Assembly (NCBI RefSeq): GCF_029961145.1
Contig: NZ_JASBRG010000007.1
Coordinates: forward strand, 1,344,155-1,408,154
From: Pinibacter soli
Lineage (GTDB): Bacteria > Bacteroidota > Bacteroidia > Chitinophagales > Chitinophagaceae
Direction of reading: 5' to 3'
DNA: 64,000 nucleotides
In this document: one piece after another, positions 24,045 through 32,265 of the stretch
Layout of the letters: every line of letters starts with the position of its first letter
Numbering within the stretch: the first letter of the stretch is position 1
Notes under the pieces: generated by a model
What the model was told of the DNA's origin: nothing
The model's database searches: none
Seen by the model: only the letters and a program-made list of their open reading frames with translations
Translations under genes and position numbers: made by a program

Positions 24045-24164
24045 AACTCCATACAAGACAGTTGTCTTGCGGTTATTTCGAAGTTTTCTGCTTGCTATTT
24101 TGGGGTGAGCAAGCTTAAAGAACCTTTCTATTAAAACTAATACAAAGAACGATTTACTGCAGCT

Positions 24165-24218
24165 CACTTGCGACCCTCCCGCCCTGCGGGATGCGCTACC
24201 GGGCTGCGCCAACATCCG
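24165..24218 (-). pseudogene. truncated tRNA-Pro copy
   Basis: Minus strand CGGATGTTGGCGCAG, then the D-arm CCCGGTAGCGCA identical to the intact tRNA-Pro, then an anticodon arm (TCCCG CAGGG CGGGA) two bases short, then GGGTCGCAAGT. Homology stops exactly where the T-loop TTCG should begin, with no acceptor 3' strand. It cannot fold as a tRNA. The break coincides with the region used for integration. Confidence 0.65.
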
Positions 24219-24480
24219 AACTACCAGCAGAATGAAGAGTTACTTTACCCGTCAGATCCCTGCAAGTTACTCAATCACATATAATTGAGGGCTGCAAAGC
24301 TAAGAGAAAAGACGATAATTTGAAAATTTGAAAATGAGGAACGCCGTCAATGAAGGATTCAGACGCAAGATCAAAGCACCTAAACATTTTGAAGCGGACT
24401 CCGAAAATTTTCAAATTTTCCAGCTCCCAAATTTTCAAATTATTGAATTACAACCCGTAACTTCGCTCAATTCTCAAGCA
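24219..24480. repeat. intergenic with inverted TTTTCAAAT tracts
   Basis: Left arm at 24315-24335 (ataatttgaaaatttgaaaa...) and right arm at 24406-24443 (repeated attttcaaat words) are complementary and could pair. A long in-frame extension of the next gene through here is not credible as protein. Confidence 0.5.
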
Positions 24481-25743
24481 ATGAAGGTCCTAATCAAGAA
24501 AGCAAAAATCAACGATCCAGCCTCTCCTTTTCACAACAGCAAAAAAGATATTTTAGTTGAAAATGGCATCATCCGCGCCATCGATTCTGCTATTACGGAA
24601 TCTGCCGATGAAGTGGTTGATATCCCCAACCTTTCGGTTTCACCGGGCTGGATGGATGTTTTCGCACACTTTTGTGATCCGGGCATCGAACATAAGGAAA
24701 CACTTGCAACAGGCGCTTCTGCTGCAGCTGCGGGCGGTTTTACCACAGTTATGGTTTTACCAAACACCAAACCAGTGATCGATACCAAATCACAAGTGGA
24801 ATACATCGTTCGTGCGTCTGAGAGTCTTCCCGCACAAATTTTGCCGATAGGCGCTATTACCAGGAAAACCGAAGGAAAGGAACTGGCTGAAATGTACGAC
24901 ATGCATGCCAGCGGCGCCGCAGCATTTACCGACGGTCTCCATCCTTTGCAGTCTTCGGGCATTTTGCTGAAAGGATTGCAATATGTAAAAGCATTCGACG
25001 GTGTGATCCTGCAGTTGCCCGACGATGAAAGCATCGCTGCTCACGGATTGGTGAACGAAGGCATTATTTCCACGCGCCTTGGTCTACCCGGAAAGCCTTC
25101 GATTGCAGAAGAGCTAATCGTTTCAAGAGATATACAACTCGCAAAATATACCGATTCACGTGTTCACTTTACAGGCATCAGCTCGCCGAAATCTGTGGCA
25201 CTAATCAAAGAAGCAAAGGAGCATGGCGTCAAGGTAACCTGTTCTGTTGCCCCCTATCATCTCGCCCTTTGTGATGAGGACCTGATGCAATATGATACCA
25301 ATCTTAAAGTAAATCCGCCACTTCGTACACGTGAAGACATGGAAGCGCTTCGTGTAGCCGTGGCCGAGGGGGTGATCGATTGTATAGCCACCCATCATTT
25401 GCCGCAGGATTATGATGCCAAGGTGCTCGAGTTTGAATACGCAAAAGATGGCATGATAGGACTCGAGACTTGCTACAGCATTCTCAGAACTTATTTACCA
25501 CAATTGCAGGAAGAAAGAATTGTAGAATTGCTTTCTGTTAATCCAAGAAAAATATTTGACCAGCCCGCAAGCATCAATGTTGATCAAAAAGCAAGTTTAA
25601 CACTTTACCAACCTGATGAACATTATAAATTTACTCAAAAAAATGTAGCTTCCAAATGCAGCAACACTCCTTTCATTGGTAAAGACTTTGTAGGAAAAGT
25701 TGCAGGGACTGTTTACGGAAAAAAGTTGTCGCTTAATCAATAG
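24481..25743 (+). CDS. dihydroorotase family protein lacking canonical metal ligands
   Basis: 420 residues from ATG 24481; an in-frame upstream ATG at 24328 lies in repeat sequence. The barrel follows the PyrC/multidomain DHOase family: GWMDVFAHFCDPGIEHKETLATGASAAAAGGFTTVMVLPNTKPVIDT, VKVNPPLRTREDMEAL, GLETCYSILRTYLP. However the usual D-x-H-x-H is D59-V-F61-A-H63, the later His is in VAPYHL, and the catalytic Asp region reads IATHHLPQDYD. It therefore resembles the non-catalytic or divergent dihydroorotases paired with aspartate transcarbamoylase in some bacteria. Six bases before the DUF4199 gene, probably one operon. Confidence 0.85.
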   Translation: MKVLIKKAKINDPASPFHNSKKDILVENGIIRAIDSAITESADEVVDIPNLSVSPGWMDVFAHFCDPGIEHKETLATGASAAAAGGFTTVMVLPNTKPVIDTKSQVEYIVRASESLPAQILPIGAITRKTEGKELAEMYDMHASGAAAFTDGLHPLQSSGILLKGLQYVKAFDGVILQLPDDESIAAHGLVNEGIISTRLGLPGKPSIAEELIVSRDIQLAKYTDSRVHFTGISSPKSVALIKEAKEHGVKVTCSVAPYHLALCDEDLMQYDTNLKVNPPLRTREDMEALRVAVAEGVIDCIATHHLPQDYDAKVLEFEYAKDGMIGLETCYSILRTYLPQLQEERIVELLSVNPRKIFDQPASINVDQKASLTLYQPDEHYKFTQKNVASKCSNTPFIGKDFVGKVAGTVYGKKLSLNQ

Positions 25744-25748
25744 TACTT

Positions 25749-26243
25749 ATGAAGACCAAAAATGCACATTTACTGGCAGGCTTAGTAATTGGAATCGCCG
25801 TGATCATTGCGTATCTCCTTATTTCATATACCAGCTTAAAAAACAATGCAACCGTAAGCTTTTTGCCGGCGATCGTTTTGTTTGTGTTAGCTGCACTGAA
25901 CGTTGTAAACTACAGCCGTAAAGCGGAGGAACCACTTTCATTTGGCAACGCATTCGCGTTTGGCTTTAAAAGCATCGCCGTAACCTCGGTCATTATGATC
26001 GCTTACTCTGTTTTCTCCGTTACGATTTTGTTTCCCGAACTAAAAGAAGAAGCCGTTAAAGCAACCATTGAAGCATTGAAACAACAAGGGAATACACTTC
26101 CTGCAGACTTTGAAAAAACAGCGAGAGATAGTGTGAATAAAGGCTATATTCCAATAGCCATTTCATCGGCATTGATCAGTACGCTGGTAACCGGCGCAAT
26201 CGGTTCTGCTTTGGGTGCTGCACTTAGAAAAAAGAATTCATAA
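25749..26243 (+). CDS. DUF4199 membrane protein
   Basis: 164 residues. Four hydrophobic segments (about 7-27, 38-53, 72-93, 136-157). The pattern LSFGNAFAFGFKSIAVTSVIMIAYSVFSVTILFPEL is typical of DUF4199, as is the final SALISTLVTGAIGSALGAALRKK. Function unknown, inner membrane. Neighbour of glycosyltransferases in many Bacteroidetes genomes, suggesting an envelope role; that is inference. Confidence 0.85.
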   Translation: MKTKNAHLLAGLVIGIAVIIAYLLISYTSLKNNATVSFLPAIVLFVLAALNVVNYSRKAEEPLSFGNAFAFGFKSIAVTSVIMIAYSVFSVTILFPELKEEAVKATIEALKQQGNTLPADFEKTARDSVNKGYIPIAISSALISTLVTGAIGSALGAALRKKNS

Positions 26244-26274
26244 ATAGCAATTTATCATCCAGTAACTTTATTGA

Positions 26275-27231
26275 ATGGATCTATCTGTTGTAATACCGCT
26301 TTTAAACGAAGATGAATCACTTCCGGAACTTTGTGCATGGATACAAAGAGTGATGATCGCGAATAACTATAGCTATGAAGTTATTCTGATTGATGATGGA
26401 AGTACGGACAATTCATGGGAGGTGATTGAAAAACTTCGTTCCGAAAACGGCTGTATCAAAGGCATACGTTTTCAGAGAAATTATGGCAAATCTGCAGCGC
26501 TGAACGAAGGCTTCAAGGCTGCTACAGGCGAAGTGATCATTACGATGGACGCCGATTTGCAGGATTCTCCAGATGAAATTCCGGAGTTGAGGAAAATGAT
26601 CCTCGTTGACGGATACGACTTGGTAAGCGGCTGGAAGAGGAAACGTTTTGATAACAAACTCACTAAAAATATTCCTTCCAAACTATTCAATGCGGCTACC
26701 CGTGCGGTTTCTGGCATTAAGTTGAACGACTTCAACTGCGGCCTGAAAGCTTATCGCAAAAAAGTGGTAAAGAGCATTGAAGTATATGGAGAAATGCACC
26801 GCTACATTCCTGTAATTGCCAAGTGGAGCGGCTTTAGAAAAATTGGCGAAAAAGTGGTGGAGCACAGAGCCCGCAAATACGGCGTTACAAAATTTGGTTT
26901 GGAAAGATTTGTAAACGGATTCCTTGATCTTGCCTCAATAACATTTGTGGGCAGGTACGGCAAACGTCCTATGCACTTCTTCGGATTGGCAGGATCAATA
27001 TTCTTCCTCATCGGTTTTGGAGTAAGCGCTTACCTGATCATTTCAAAACTGATAGATTTCAGTTTTTCACTCACTACAAGACCTTCGTTTTATATAGCCC
27101 TTACCACTATGGTAATGGGTACAATGTTGTTCCTCGCAGGATTTTTGGGTGAATTGATCGCACGTAATTCTGCTTCGAGAAACTCCTATTTAATTGAGCA
27201 AAAGTTAGGATTGAACCAACATCAGGCATGA
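26275..27231 (+). CDS. GT2 glycosyltransferase, dolichol/undecaprenyl-phosphate sugar synthase type
   Basis: 318 residues. GT-A domain: LSVVIPLLNEDESLPELC, DDGSTDNSW, RNYGKSAALNEGFKAATGEVIITMDADLQDSP (D-x-D about 95-97), then FNCGLKAYRK and MHRYIPVIA. C-terminal two membrane spans (about 235-257, 274-298). This is the GtrB/DPM1-like arrangement that transfers a sugar to a polyprenyl phosphate on the cytoplasmic face. Overlaps the next glycosyltransferase by four bases (ATGA), so they work in one operon. Confidence 0.9.
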   Translation: MDLSVVIPLLNEDESLPELCAWIQRVMIANNYSYEVILIDDGSTDNSWEVIEKLRSENGCIKGIRFQRNYGKSAALNEGFKAATGEVIITMDADLQDSPDEIPELRKMILVDGYDLVSGWKRKRFDNKLTKNIPSKLFNAATRAVSGIKLNDFNCGLKAYRKKVVKSIEVYGEMHRYIPVIAKWSGFRKIGEKVVEHRARKYGVTKFGLERFVNGFLDLASITFVGRYGKRPMHFFGLAGSIFFLIGFGVSAYLIISKLIDFSFSLTTRPSFYIALTTMVMGTMLFLAGFLGELIARNSASRNSYLIEQKLGLNQHQA

Positions 27232-28367
27232 GCAAAAAAATAGTTATTCTAGGTCCGGCGCATCCCTTCAGAGGCGGAGGCATTACAACTTTTAATGAGC
27301 GCCTTGCAAGGGAATTTATGAGCATGGGCAATGATGTAACTATTTACAATTTCACACTGCTGTATCCTTCTTTTCTTTTTCCGGGGAAAACGCAATACGC
27401 AACCGGCCCGGCTCCGGAGGATTTGACAATACTTCAGCGCCTTAATTCCATTTGGCCGCTCAGCTGGTTAAAAACCGGCAGAGAGATTAAGGCGTTAAAG
27501 CCAGATTTAGTGGTGGTGCGCTATTGGTTACCTTTAATGGGACCAGCGCTGGGAAGCGTTTTAAGAATAGTAAGAAAAAACAAACACACAAAGATCGTCG
27601 CCATTACCGACAATATTTTACCGCACGAAAAACGTCCCGGCGATACTGCGTTTACAAAATATTTCCTCAAACCCTGTGATGCTTTCATTACCATGAGCGA
27701 TAAAGTAATGAAGGATCTGAAGCAGTTTAATATAACTGTTCCTGTTAAAAAAGTGGAACATCCACTGTACGATAACTTTGGAAAGGCTGTTGCTAAAACT
27801 GAAGCCAGGCAACATCTCAAGCTGGATCAGCAAGACAAAGTTTTACTTTTCTTCGGATTCATCCGCAAGTACAAGGGCCTAGACATTTTGCTGGATGCTG
27901 TTAAAATCGTAAAAGACACAGGATTCGTTTATGGTAAATTCAAGCTACTGGTAGCTGGAGAGTTTTACGATGATAAAAACATTTACCTGCAACAAATACA
28001 ACAATTAAATATAGGCGACAACGTCATCATTAGCTCTGATTTTATAGAAGACGATGAAGTGAAATACTACTTTTGTGCGGCGGATGTTGTTATCCAACCG
28101 TATAGAAATGCAACGCAGAGTGGAGTCACACCACTTGCCTATCATTTTGAAAAGCCGATGATCGTCACGAACGTTGGCGCTTTACCTGATTATGTACCAA
28201 ATGGCAAAGTGGGCCTTGTTTGCAAACCTGAGGCACTTGATCTGGCACAAACTATTCTTCAGTACTTCATTTTCGGTGAAGAACGCTTCGTTCCTTTTTT
28301 GCGTGAGGAAAAAAAGAAATACAGCTGGGAAAAGCTCGCGAAAGCAATTGAAGAGATTGCTCATTAG
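27228..28367 (+). CDS. GT4-type glycosyltransferase
   Basis: 379 residues, GT-B fold. N-terminal IVILGPAHPFRGGGITTFNERLAREFMSMG, a central LLFFGFIRKYKGLDILLDAV (start of the sugar-nucleotide domain, about 206), and YRNATQSGVTPLAYHFEKPMIVTNVGALPDYV with the E-x7-E-like region altered. No signal or membrane span. Likely adds sugars to a lipid-linked or surface glycan together with the upstream GT2; acceptor unknown. Confidence 0.88.
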   Translation: MSKKIVILGPAHPFRGGGITTFNERLAREFMSMGNDVTIYNFTLLYPSFLFPGKTQYATGPAPEDLTILQRLNSIWPLSWLKTGREIKALKPDLVVVRYWLPLMGPALGSVLRIVRKNKHTKIVAITDNILPHEKRPGDTAFTKYFLKPCDAFITMSDKVMKDLKQFNITVPVKKVEHPLYDNFGKAVAKTEARQHLKLDQQDKVLLFFGFIRKYKGLDILLDAVKIVKDTGFVYGKFKLLVAGEFYDDKNIYLQQIQQLNIGDNVIISSDFIEDDEVKYYFCAADVVIQPYRNATQSGVTPLAYHFEKPMIVTNVGALPDYVPNGKVGLVCKPEALDLAQTILQYFIFGEERFVPFLREEKKKYSWEKLAKAIEEIAH

Positions 28368-28591
28368 AACATAGACAGTCACGACCCTGTGAAATTTGAC
28401 AAACGTTTCAAATTTCAAATCATTTTAATCATCATCAACCGTAAAAATCCGCGTTCCATTCTCTCCCATTTTCAAATTTTCACATCTTCAAATTTTCAAA
28501 TTACTGCGCTTATGCACCCCTGTGGAAAAGTTAATCTGAAAAATTGTAGACTTAACACGAAATTTAATTTCAAATTGGATGAGAAAACTGC
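28368..28591. repeat. intergenic with TTTTCAAAT tract
   Basis: 28468-28503 is a run of cattttcaaattttcac and cttcaaattttcaaa words, same family as at 24.4 and 30.4 kb. Confidence 0.5.
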
Positions 28592-29467
28592 ATGGAAGAA
28601 AACCGAGAAATATCTGCCCTTTTTCACCTTATGGACGACCCCGATGGAGAAGTCTTTAATTTGGTAAGCGATCGGATCGTTTCATTTGGGAAAAACATTA
28701 TCCCCAACCTGGAGCATCTCTGGGAAAATACTCCCGACGAAACTACCCAGGAACGCATCGAATTACTCATCCACCGCCTGCATTTCCGTGATCTTACAGA
28801 TGATTTTACAAAATGGAAGAACCAACCGGAACCGGATATTCTGGGCGGAGCATTGCTGGCGGCAAAATATCAATATCCGGAACTGACAGCCGCACAACCT
28901 CTGCAGGAAATTGAAAAAATGCGCCGCAACATCTGGCTGGAGCTGAATGGATACCTAACTAGTCTGGAACAAACGAAAGTCATCACCACCATTCTTTATA
29001 AATACTACCGTATAAAGGGAGTGGAAGTTGTCTATACCGAACCCAACGATTTCCTGCTCAACAAACTGCTGGATGCACGCAAAGGCAATACCTTTAACAA
29101 TGGAATTCTATTGTTGATCATATCAAATCTGTTGGACATTCCCATTCGTGCAGTTAATATTCCGCGACAGTTTATCCTTGCATATTATGACGTGGAAGAC
29201 GGTGACTGGGAAGAGGTAAAGAAAAATCCCGCTGACAGAATTCAATTTTACATTGACCCCACCAATGGACAAGTGTACACGCAAAAAGACGTGGATACCT
29301 ACTTCCACCGTATTTCAGTACCACCTGTGACCTCCTACTTCAAGCCACTCGATAACAAAAAAGTAATACAATTACTGCTGGAAGAACTTGCCAAATGTTT
29401 CGAAAAAAACAAACATTTGTACAAGTATAACGAGCTCATGGGGCTTTCCGACCTCCTGGGCGAGTAA
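28592..29467 (+). CDS. SirB1-like transglutaminase-fold protein
   Basis: 291 residues. Residues 85-200 match the Transglut_core2/SirB1 family: ALLAAKYQYPELTAAQPLQEIEKMRRNIWLEL, FLLNKLLDARKGNTFNNGILLLIISNLLDIPIRAVNIPRQFILAYYD. The catalytic Cys of true transglutaminases is replaced (NNGILLL), so catalysis is doubtful. N-terminal helical repeats (about 1-75) look HEAT-like. Cytoplasmic. Function unknown. Confidence 0.8.
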   Translation: MEENREISALFHLMDDPDGEVFNLVSDRIVSFGKNIIPNLEHLWENTPDETTQERIELLIHRLHFRDLTDDFTKWKNQPEPDILGGALLAAKYQYPELTAAQPLQEIEKMRRNIWLELNGYLTSLEQTKVITTILYKYYRIKGVEVVYTEPNDFLLNKLLDARKGNTFNNGILLLIISNLLDIPIRAVNIPRQFILAYYDVEDGDWEEVKKNPADRIQFYIDPTNGQVYTQKDVDTYFHRISVPPVTSYFKPLDNKKVIQLLLEELAKCFEKNKHLYKYNELMGLSDLLGE

Positions 29468-29490
29468 ACTTTTTTGCAATTTTTCAGTTA

Positions 29491-29552
29491 TGATATCTGA
29501 GTTTTGTTAGTCGAAGAAGCTGCAAATCTCAGATATCAGGCATATTTTTTTT
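29491..29552 (+). terminator. terminator after the SirB1-like gene
   Basis: TGATATCTGAG (29491-29501) pairs perfectly with CTCAGATATCA (29528-29538), followed by a T run at 29543. Confidence 0.6.
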
Positions 29553-29614
29553 GTAACTTTCGTTACCCATAACTCTCTACTCAAAACTTATTAATAAATA
29601 AAACCTGCATTATC

Positions 29615-30082
29615 ATGAAACCAAACATTGGTATTCCAGAAAATCATTTGAAGCAAGCAGCTGAAAAATTGAACGTCCTTTTAGCAGATGAAACGATTTT
29701 ATATACAAAGACGAGAAATTACCACTGGAACTACGAGGGTGATAATTTTATGGAAATGCACAAACTCTATGAAGAACAATATGAAGAGCTGGCAGAACAC
29801 ATCGATGGTGTTGCTGAAAGAATTAGAATGCTGGGCCACCACGCAGAGGGTAGATTAAAAGATTATCTTGAACTGGCTCGCTTAGACGAACCCGCTTATA
29901 CCACCAACCAGGATGAACAAGTGAAAAACCTCGTAAGCGATCACGAAACATTAGCCAATCTCATCAGAAAAGACATCAAAGAAGTCGATGGCCTTGGCGA
30001 CACCGGAACCGCAGATTTCCTTACGGGTCTGTTGAGATTCCACGAGCAAAAAGCGTGGATGCTTCGCTCTTACCTGAAATAA
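29615..30082 (+). CDS. dps: Dps family DNA-protecting ferritin-like protein
   Basis: 155 residues. Four-helix ferritin fold with the Dps ferroxidase residues: LYTKTRNYHWNYEGDNFMEMHKLYEEQYEELAEHIDGVAERIRMLGHHAEG. The conserved H (YHWN), D/E of MHKLYEEQYEE and H-x-x-D-x-x-x-E (HIDGVAERI) are present. C-terminal FLTGLLRFHEQKAWMLRSYLK. Forms dodecamers that oxidise and store iron and shield DNA in stress. Own transcription unit, bounded by terminators on both sides. Confidence 0.95.
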   Translation: MKPNIGIPENHLKQAAEKLNVLLADETILYTKTRNYHWNYEGDNFMEMHKLYEEQYEELAEHIDGVAERIRMLGHHAEGRLKDYLELARLDEPAYTTNQDEQVKNLVSDHETLANLIRKDIKEVDGLGDTGTADFLTGLLRFHEQKAWMLRSYLK

Positions 30083-30090
30083 TTTGTCGG

Positions 30091-30387
30091 AATTTGAAAA
30101 TGTGATAATTTGAAAATTGCGGTCTCCGTGGTTGTTGAATTCACGTTTGAAGAAATCAAATAACAAGCAGTGCCGGTTAATGACCGGCATTGTTTGTTTA
30201 TAGATCTAATTATTTTGTCAGCATTTGTAACATATCCCAACATCCTTGCGACGCTCCGTTCGTCGGCAGAATATTCTTCGGCATTTTTATTCAACATTAC
30301 AATTCCAAAACAAATGCCTACCGATCATCACAATCTCTGCCCTTGAACCCCATTTTCAAATTTTCAAATCTTCATATTTTCAAATTA
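30091..30387. repeat. inverted pair of TTTTCAAAT tracts flanking the dps terminator
   Basis: 30091-30118 (aatttgaaaatgtgataatt tgaaaatt) is the reverse complement in style of 30351-30387 (cattttcaaattttcaaatc ttcatattttcaaatta). Between them lie the dps terminator and non-coding DNA. Confidence 0.55.
30162..30199 (+). terminator. dps terminator
   Basis: AACAAGCAGTGCCGGT-taat-GACCGGCATTGTTTGTTT: GC-rich stem, four-base loop, T-rich tail. Confidence 0.75.
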
Positions 30388-30391
30388 CATG

Positions 30392-30399
30392 TACTTTTG
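30392..30399 (+). promoter_or_regulatory. possible bshC promoter -7 element
   Basis: TACTTTTG fits the Bacteroidetes TAnnTTTG consensus, but it lies only six bases before the ATG at 30406, so the transcript would be nearly leaderless or the true start is downstream. Confidence 0.3.
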
Positions 30400-30405
30400 T
30401 AAACT

Positions 30406-32004
30406 ATGAATTGCACATCAACCAATGCTTCATTTGCAGAGACAGGGTTCTTCTCTAAAATAACTTTGGACTACATTGCAAACGCAGAGGCATTACAACC
30501 ATTCTATAAACATTCACAGGATATAAAAGGCATTCAACAAGCTATTGCAGCACGACAATCATTCCCAACCAACAGGCAATTGCTGGTAGATGCATTGAAA
30601 GAGCAATATGCTGGCGTAGCGAATGTTGCTGAAGTAAACAACAACATAGAAAGTCTATTACAGGAAAATACATTTACGATTGTTACTGCGCACCAGCCGA
30701 ATATTTTCACCGGCTACTTGTATTTCGTTTACAAAATATTGCACACGATCAAACTTGCTAACGAACTAAAACAACAACTGCCACAATACAATTTTGTTCC
30801 TGTTTACTATATGGGTAGCGAAGATGCTGACCTTGATGAATTGGGCAAAGTAACAGTAGACGGACAAAAGTTTGTTTGGCAAACCACACAAACCGGCGCT
30901 GTTGGCAGAATGAAGGTTGACAAGGCTTTGCTGAAAATGATCGACGCATTTGACGGGCAACTATCTGTCTTCCCACATGGCAAAGATTTGATCCAATTGC
31001 TGCGTGAATGTTATGCAGAAGGATCAAATATTCAAACGGCTACATTCAAACTCGCACATGCACTTTTTTCAAAATTTGGCTTGACCATTTTGATCCCTGA
31101 TAGTGCAGCTTTGAAAGCAACCATGTACAAAATTTTCCAAGAAGATTTTCTGTATAAAACACCTTCTTCTATTGTTGAAGGCACAATTAAAAAACTGGAT
31201 CACCATTATAAAGTACAAGCGAATCCAAGAGAAATAAATCTCTTTTACTTAAAAGATAATATTCGCGAACGCATTGTTGACTATAATGGCGGCTATAAAG
31301 TAGATCACCAGCAAATACATTTTACCAAAGAAGAATTACAACAGGAACTGGCACAACATCCCGAACGCTTTAGCCCCAATGTTATATTGCGCGGCATGTT
31401 CCAGGAAACAATTTTGCCGAACATTGTATTCATCGGCGGTGGCGGCGAATTGGCGTATTGGCTGGAACTAAAAGATCTTTTCGAACATTACAATGTGCCC
31501 TATCCTGTTTTGCTGTTGCGCAATTCATTCTTAGTAGTCGAAAAGAAATGGAATGAAAAGATCAGCCATCTCAATTTTGACATTGCAGACTTTTTCAAAC
31601 CTGAAAACATAATGCTGGAGAAACTGGTAAAACGTGACTCCAACGTACAGGTTGACTTAAACAATGAGTTCAAGGATTTTGACGCATTGTACAAACATTT
31701 GAAAGACATAGTGAACAACATCGACACTACATTGCTACAACACGTAGATGCACTGCACACAAAAAGCGCCAAGCAACTACAGAATCTGCAAAAGAAAATG
31801 CTTCGTGCTGAAAAAAGAAAATTCTCTGCACAGCAGCGTCAGATAGCAGTTATTAAACAGGCTCTCTTCCCAAACAATAGCCTGCAGGAAAGAACAGATA
31901 ATTTTATGCCGTTCTATGCGCAATACGGGCCGACGTTTATCGATTGTGTTTACAACAACACGCAAGGTTTGGGCAAAGAACTCATCGTTATTTCGCTCCT
32001 TTAG
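30406..32004 (+). CDS. bshC: bacillithiol biosynthesis cysteine-adding enzyme BshC
   Basis: 532 residues. Rossmann-like core with TIVTAHQPNIFTGYLYFVYKILHTIKLANEL, VPVYYMGSEDADLDELG, LPNIVFIGGGGELAYWLELKDLF and PVLLLRNSFLVVEKKW, plus the long antiparallel coiled coil (HVDALHTKSAKQLQNLQKKMLRAEKRK) typical of BshC. Catalyses the last step, addition of cysteine to glucosaminyl-malate, in the cytoplasm. BshA and BshB are not in the window. A strong terminator follows. Confidence 0.95.
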   Translation: MNCTSTNASFAETGFFSKITLDYIANAEALQPFYKHSQDIKGIQQAIAARQSFPTNRQLLVDALKEQYAGVANVAEVNNNIESLLQENTFTIVTAHQPNIFTGYLYFVYKILHTIKLANELKQQLPQYNFVPVYYMGSEDADLDELGKVTVDGQKFVWQTTQTGAVGRMKVDKALLKMIDAFDGQLSVFPHGKDLIQLLRECYAEGSNIQTATFKLAHALFSKFGLTILIPDSAALKATMYKIFQEDFLYKTPSSIVEGTIKKLDHHYKVQANPREINLFYLKDNIRERIVDYNGGYKVDHQQIHFTKEELQQELAQHPERFSPNVILRGMFQETILPNIVFIGGGGELAYWLELKDLFEHYNVPYPVLLLRNSFLVVEKKWNEKISHLNFDIADFFKPENIMLEKLVKRDSNVQVDLNNEFKDFDALYKHLKDIVNNIDTTLLQHVDALHTKSAKQLQNLQKKMLRAEKRKFSAQQRQIAVIKQALFPNNSLQERTDNFMPFYAQYGPTFIDCVYNNTQGLGKELIVISLL

Positions 32005-32265
32005 AGACGGATAAAAATCCGTCTCTGGTGCGGCACCAGCACGAAATACCCATACACATACATTAATTATAACGTTCGGGCACATGTCGCACCCGAACGT
32101 TTTTTCTAAACAGGATTCTGTTGCAACAGAGACGCATTTTCATGCGTCTCTACAAAAAAAGGGCCCGTTTAGAAAAACAGCCCTTTCCTTTTTTAAAAAA
32201 CAATATATCAAACACGAAATTGCCTTGATCGATACAAGAGCGAATGCGATTCGCCCCTACCATTT
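32005..32265. repeat. intergenic with short RGAGACG hairpins
   Basis: AGAGACGGAT-aaa-ATCCGTCTCT at 32003-32025 and GAGACGCAttttcaTGCGTCTC at 32130-32150. Also GCGAATGCGATTCGCCCCTAC near 32240. Similar short palindromes occur near 53175 (GTAGGGGCGAATCGCATTCG) and 53231, so this is a dispersed REP-like family. Confidence 0.55.
32071..32106 (+). terminator. bshC terminator
   Basis: AACGTTCGGG / CCCGAACGTT ten-base perfect stem followed by TTTTTC. Confidence 0.85.

Noticed and set aside
23967-24215. Minus-strand open frame containing AQPGSALVWGARGRKFESCPPD
   Set aside because: This is the translation of the tRNA-Pro gene and its truncated copy, a well-known spurious protein; the tRNA explains the sequence.
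24328-24480. N-terminal extension of the dihydroorotase-like gene
   Set aside because: The extra 51 codons run through TTTTCAAAT repeat tracts; the family start matches ATG 24481.
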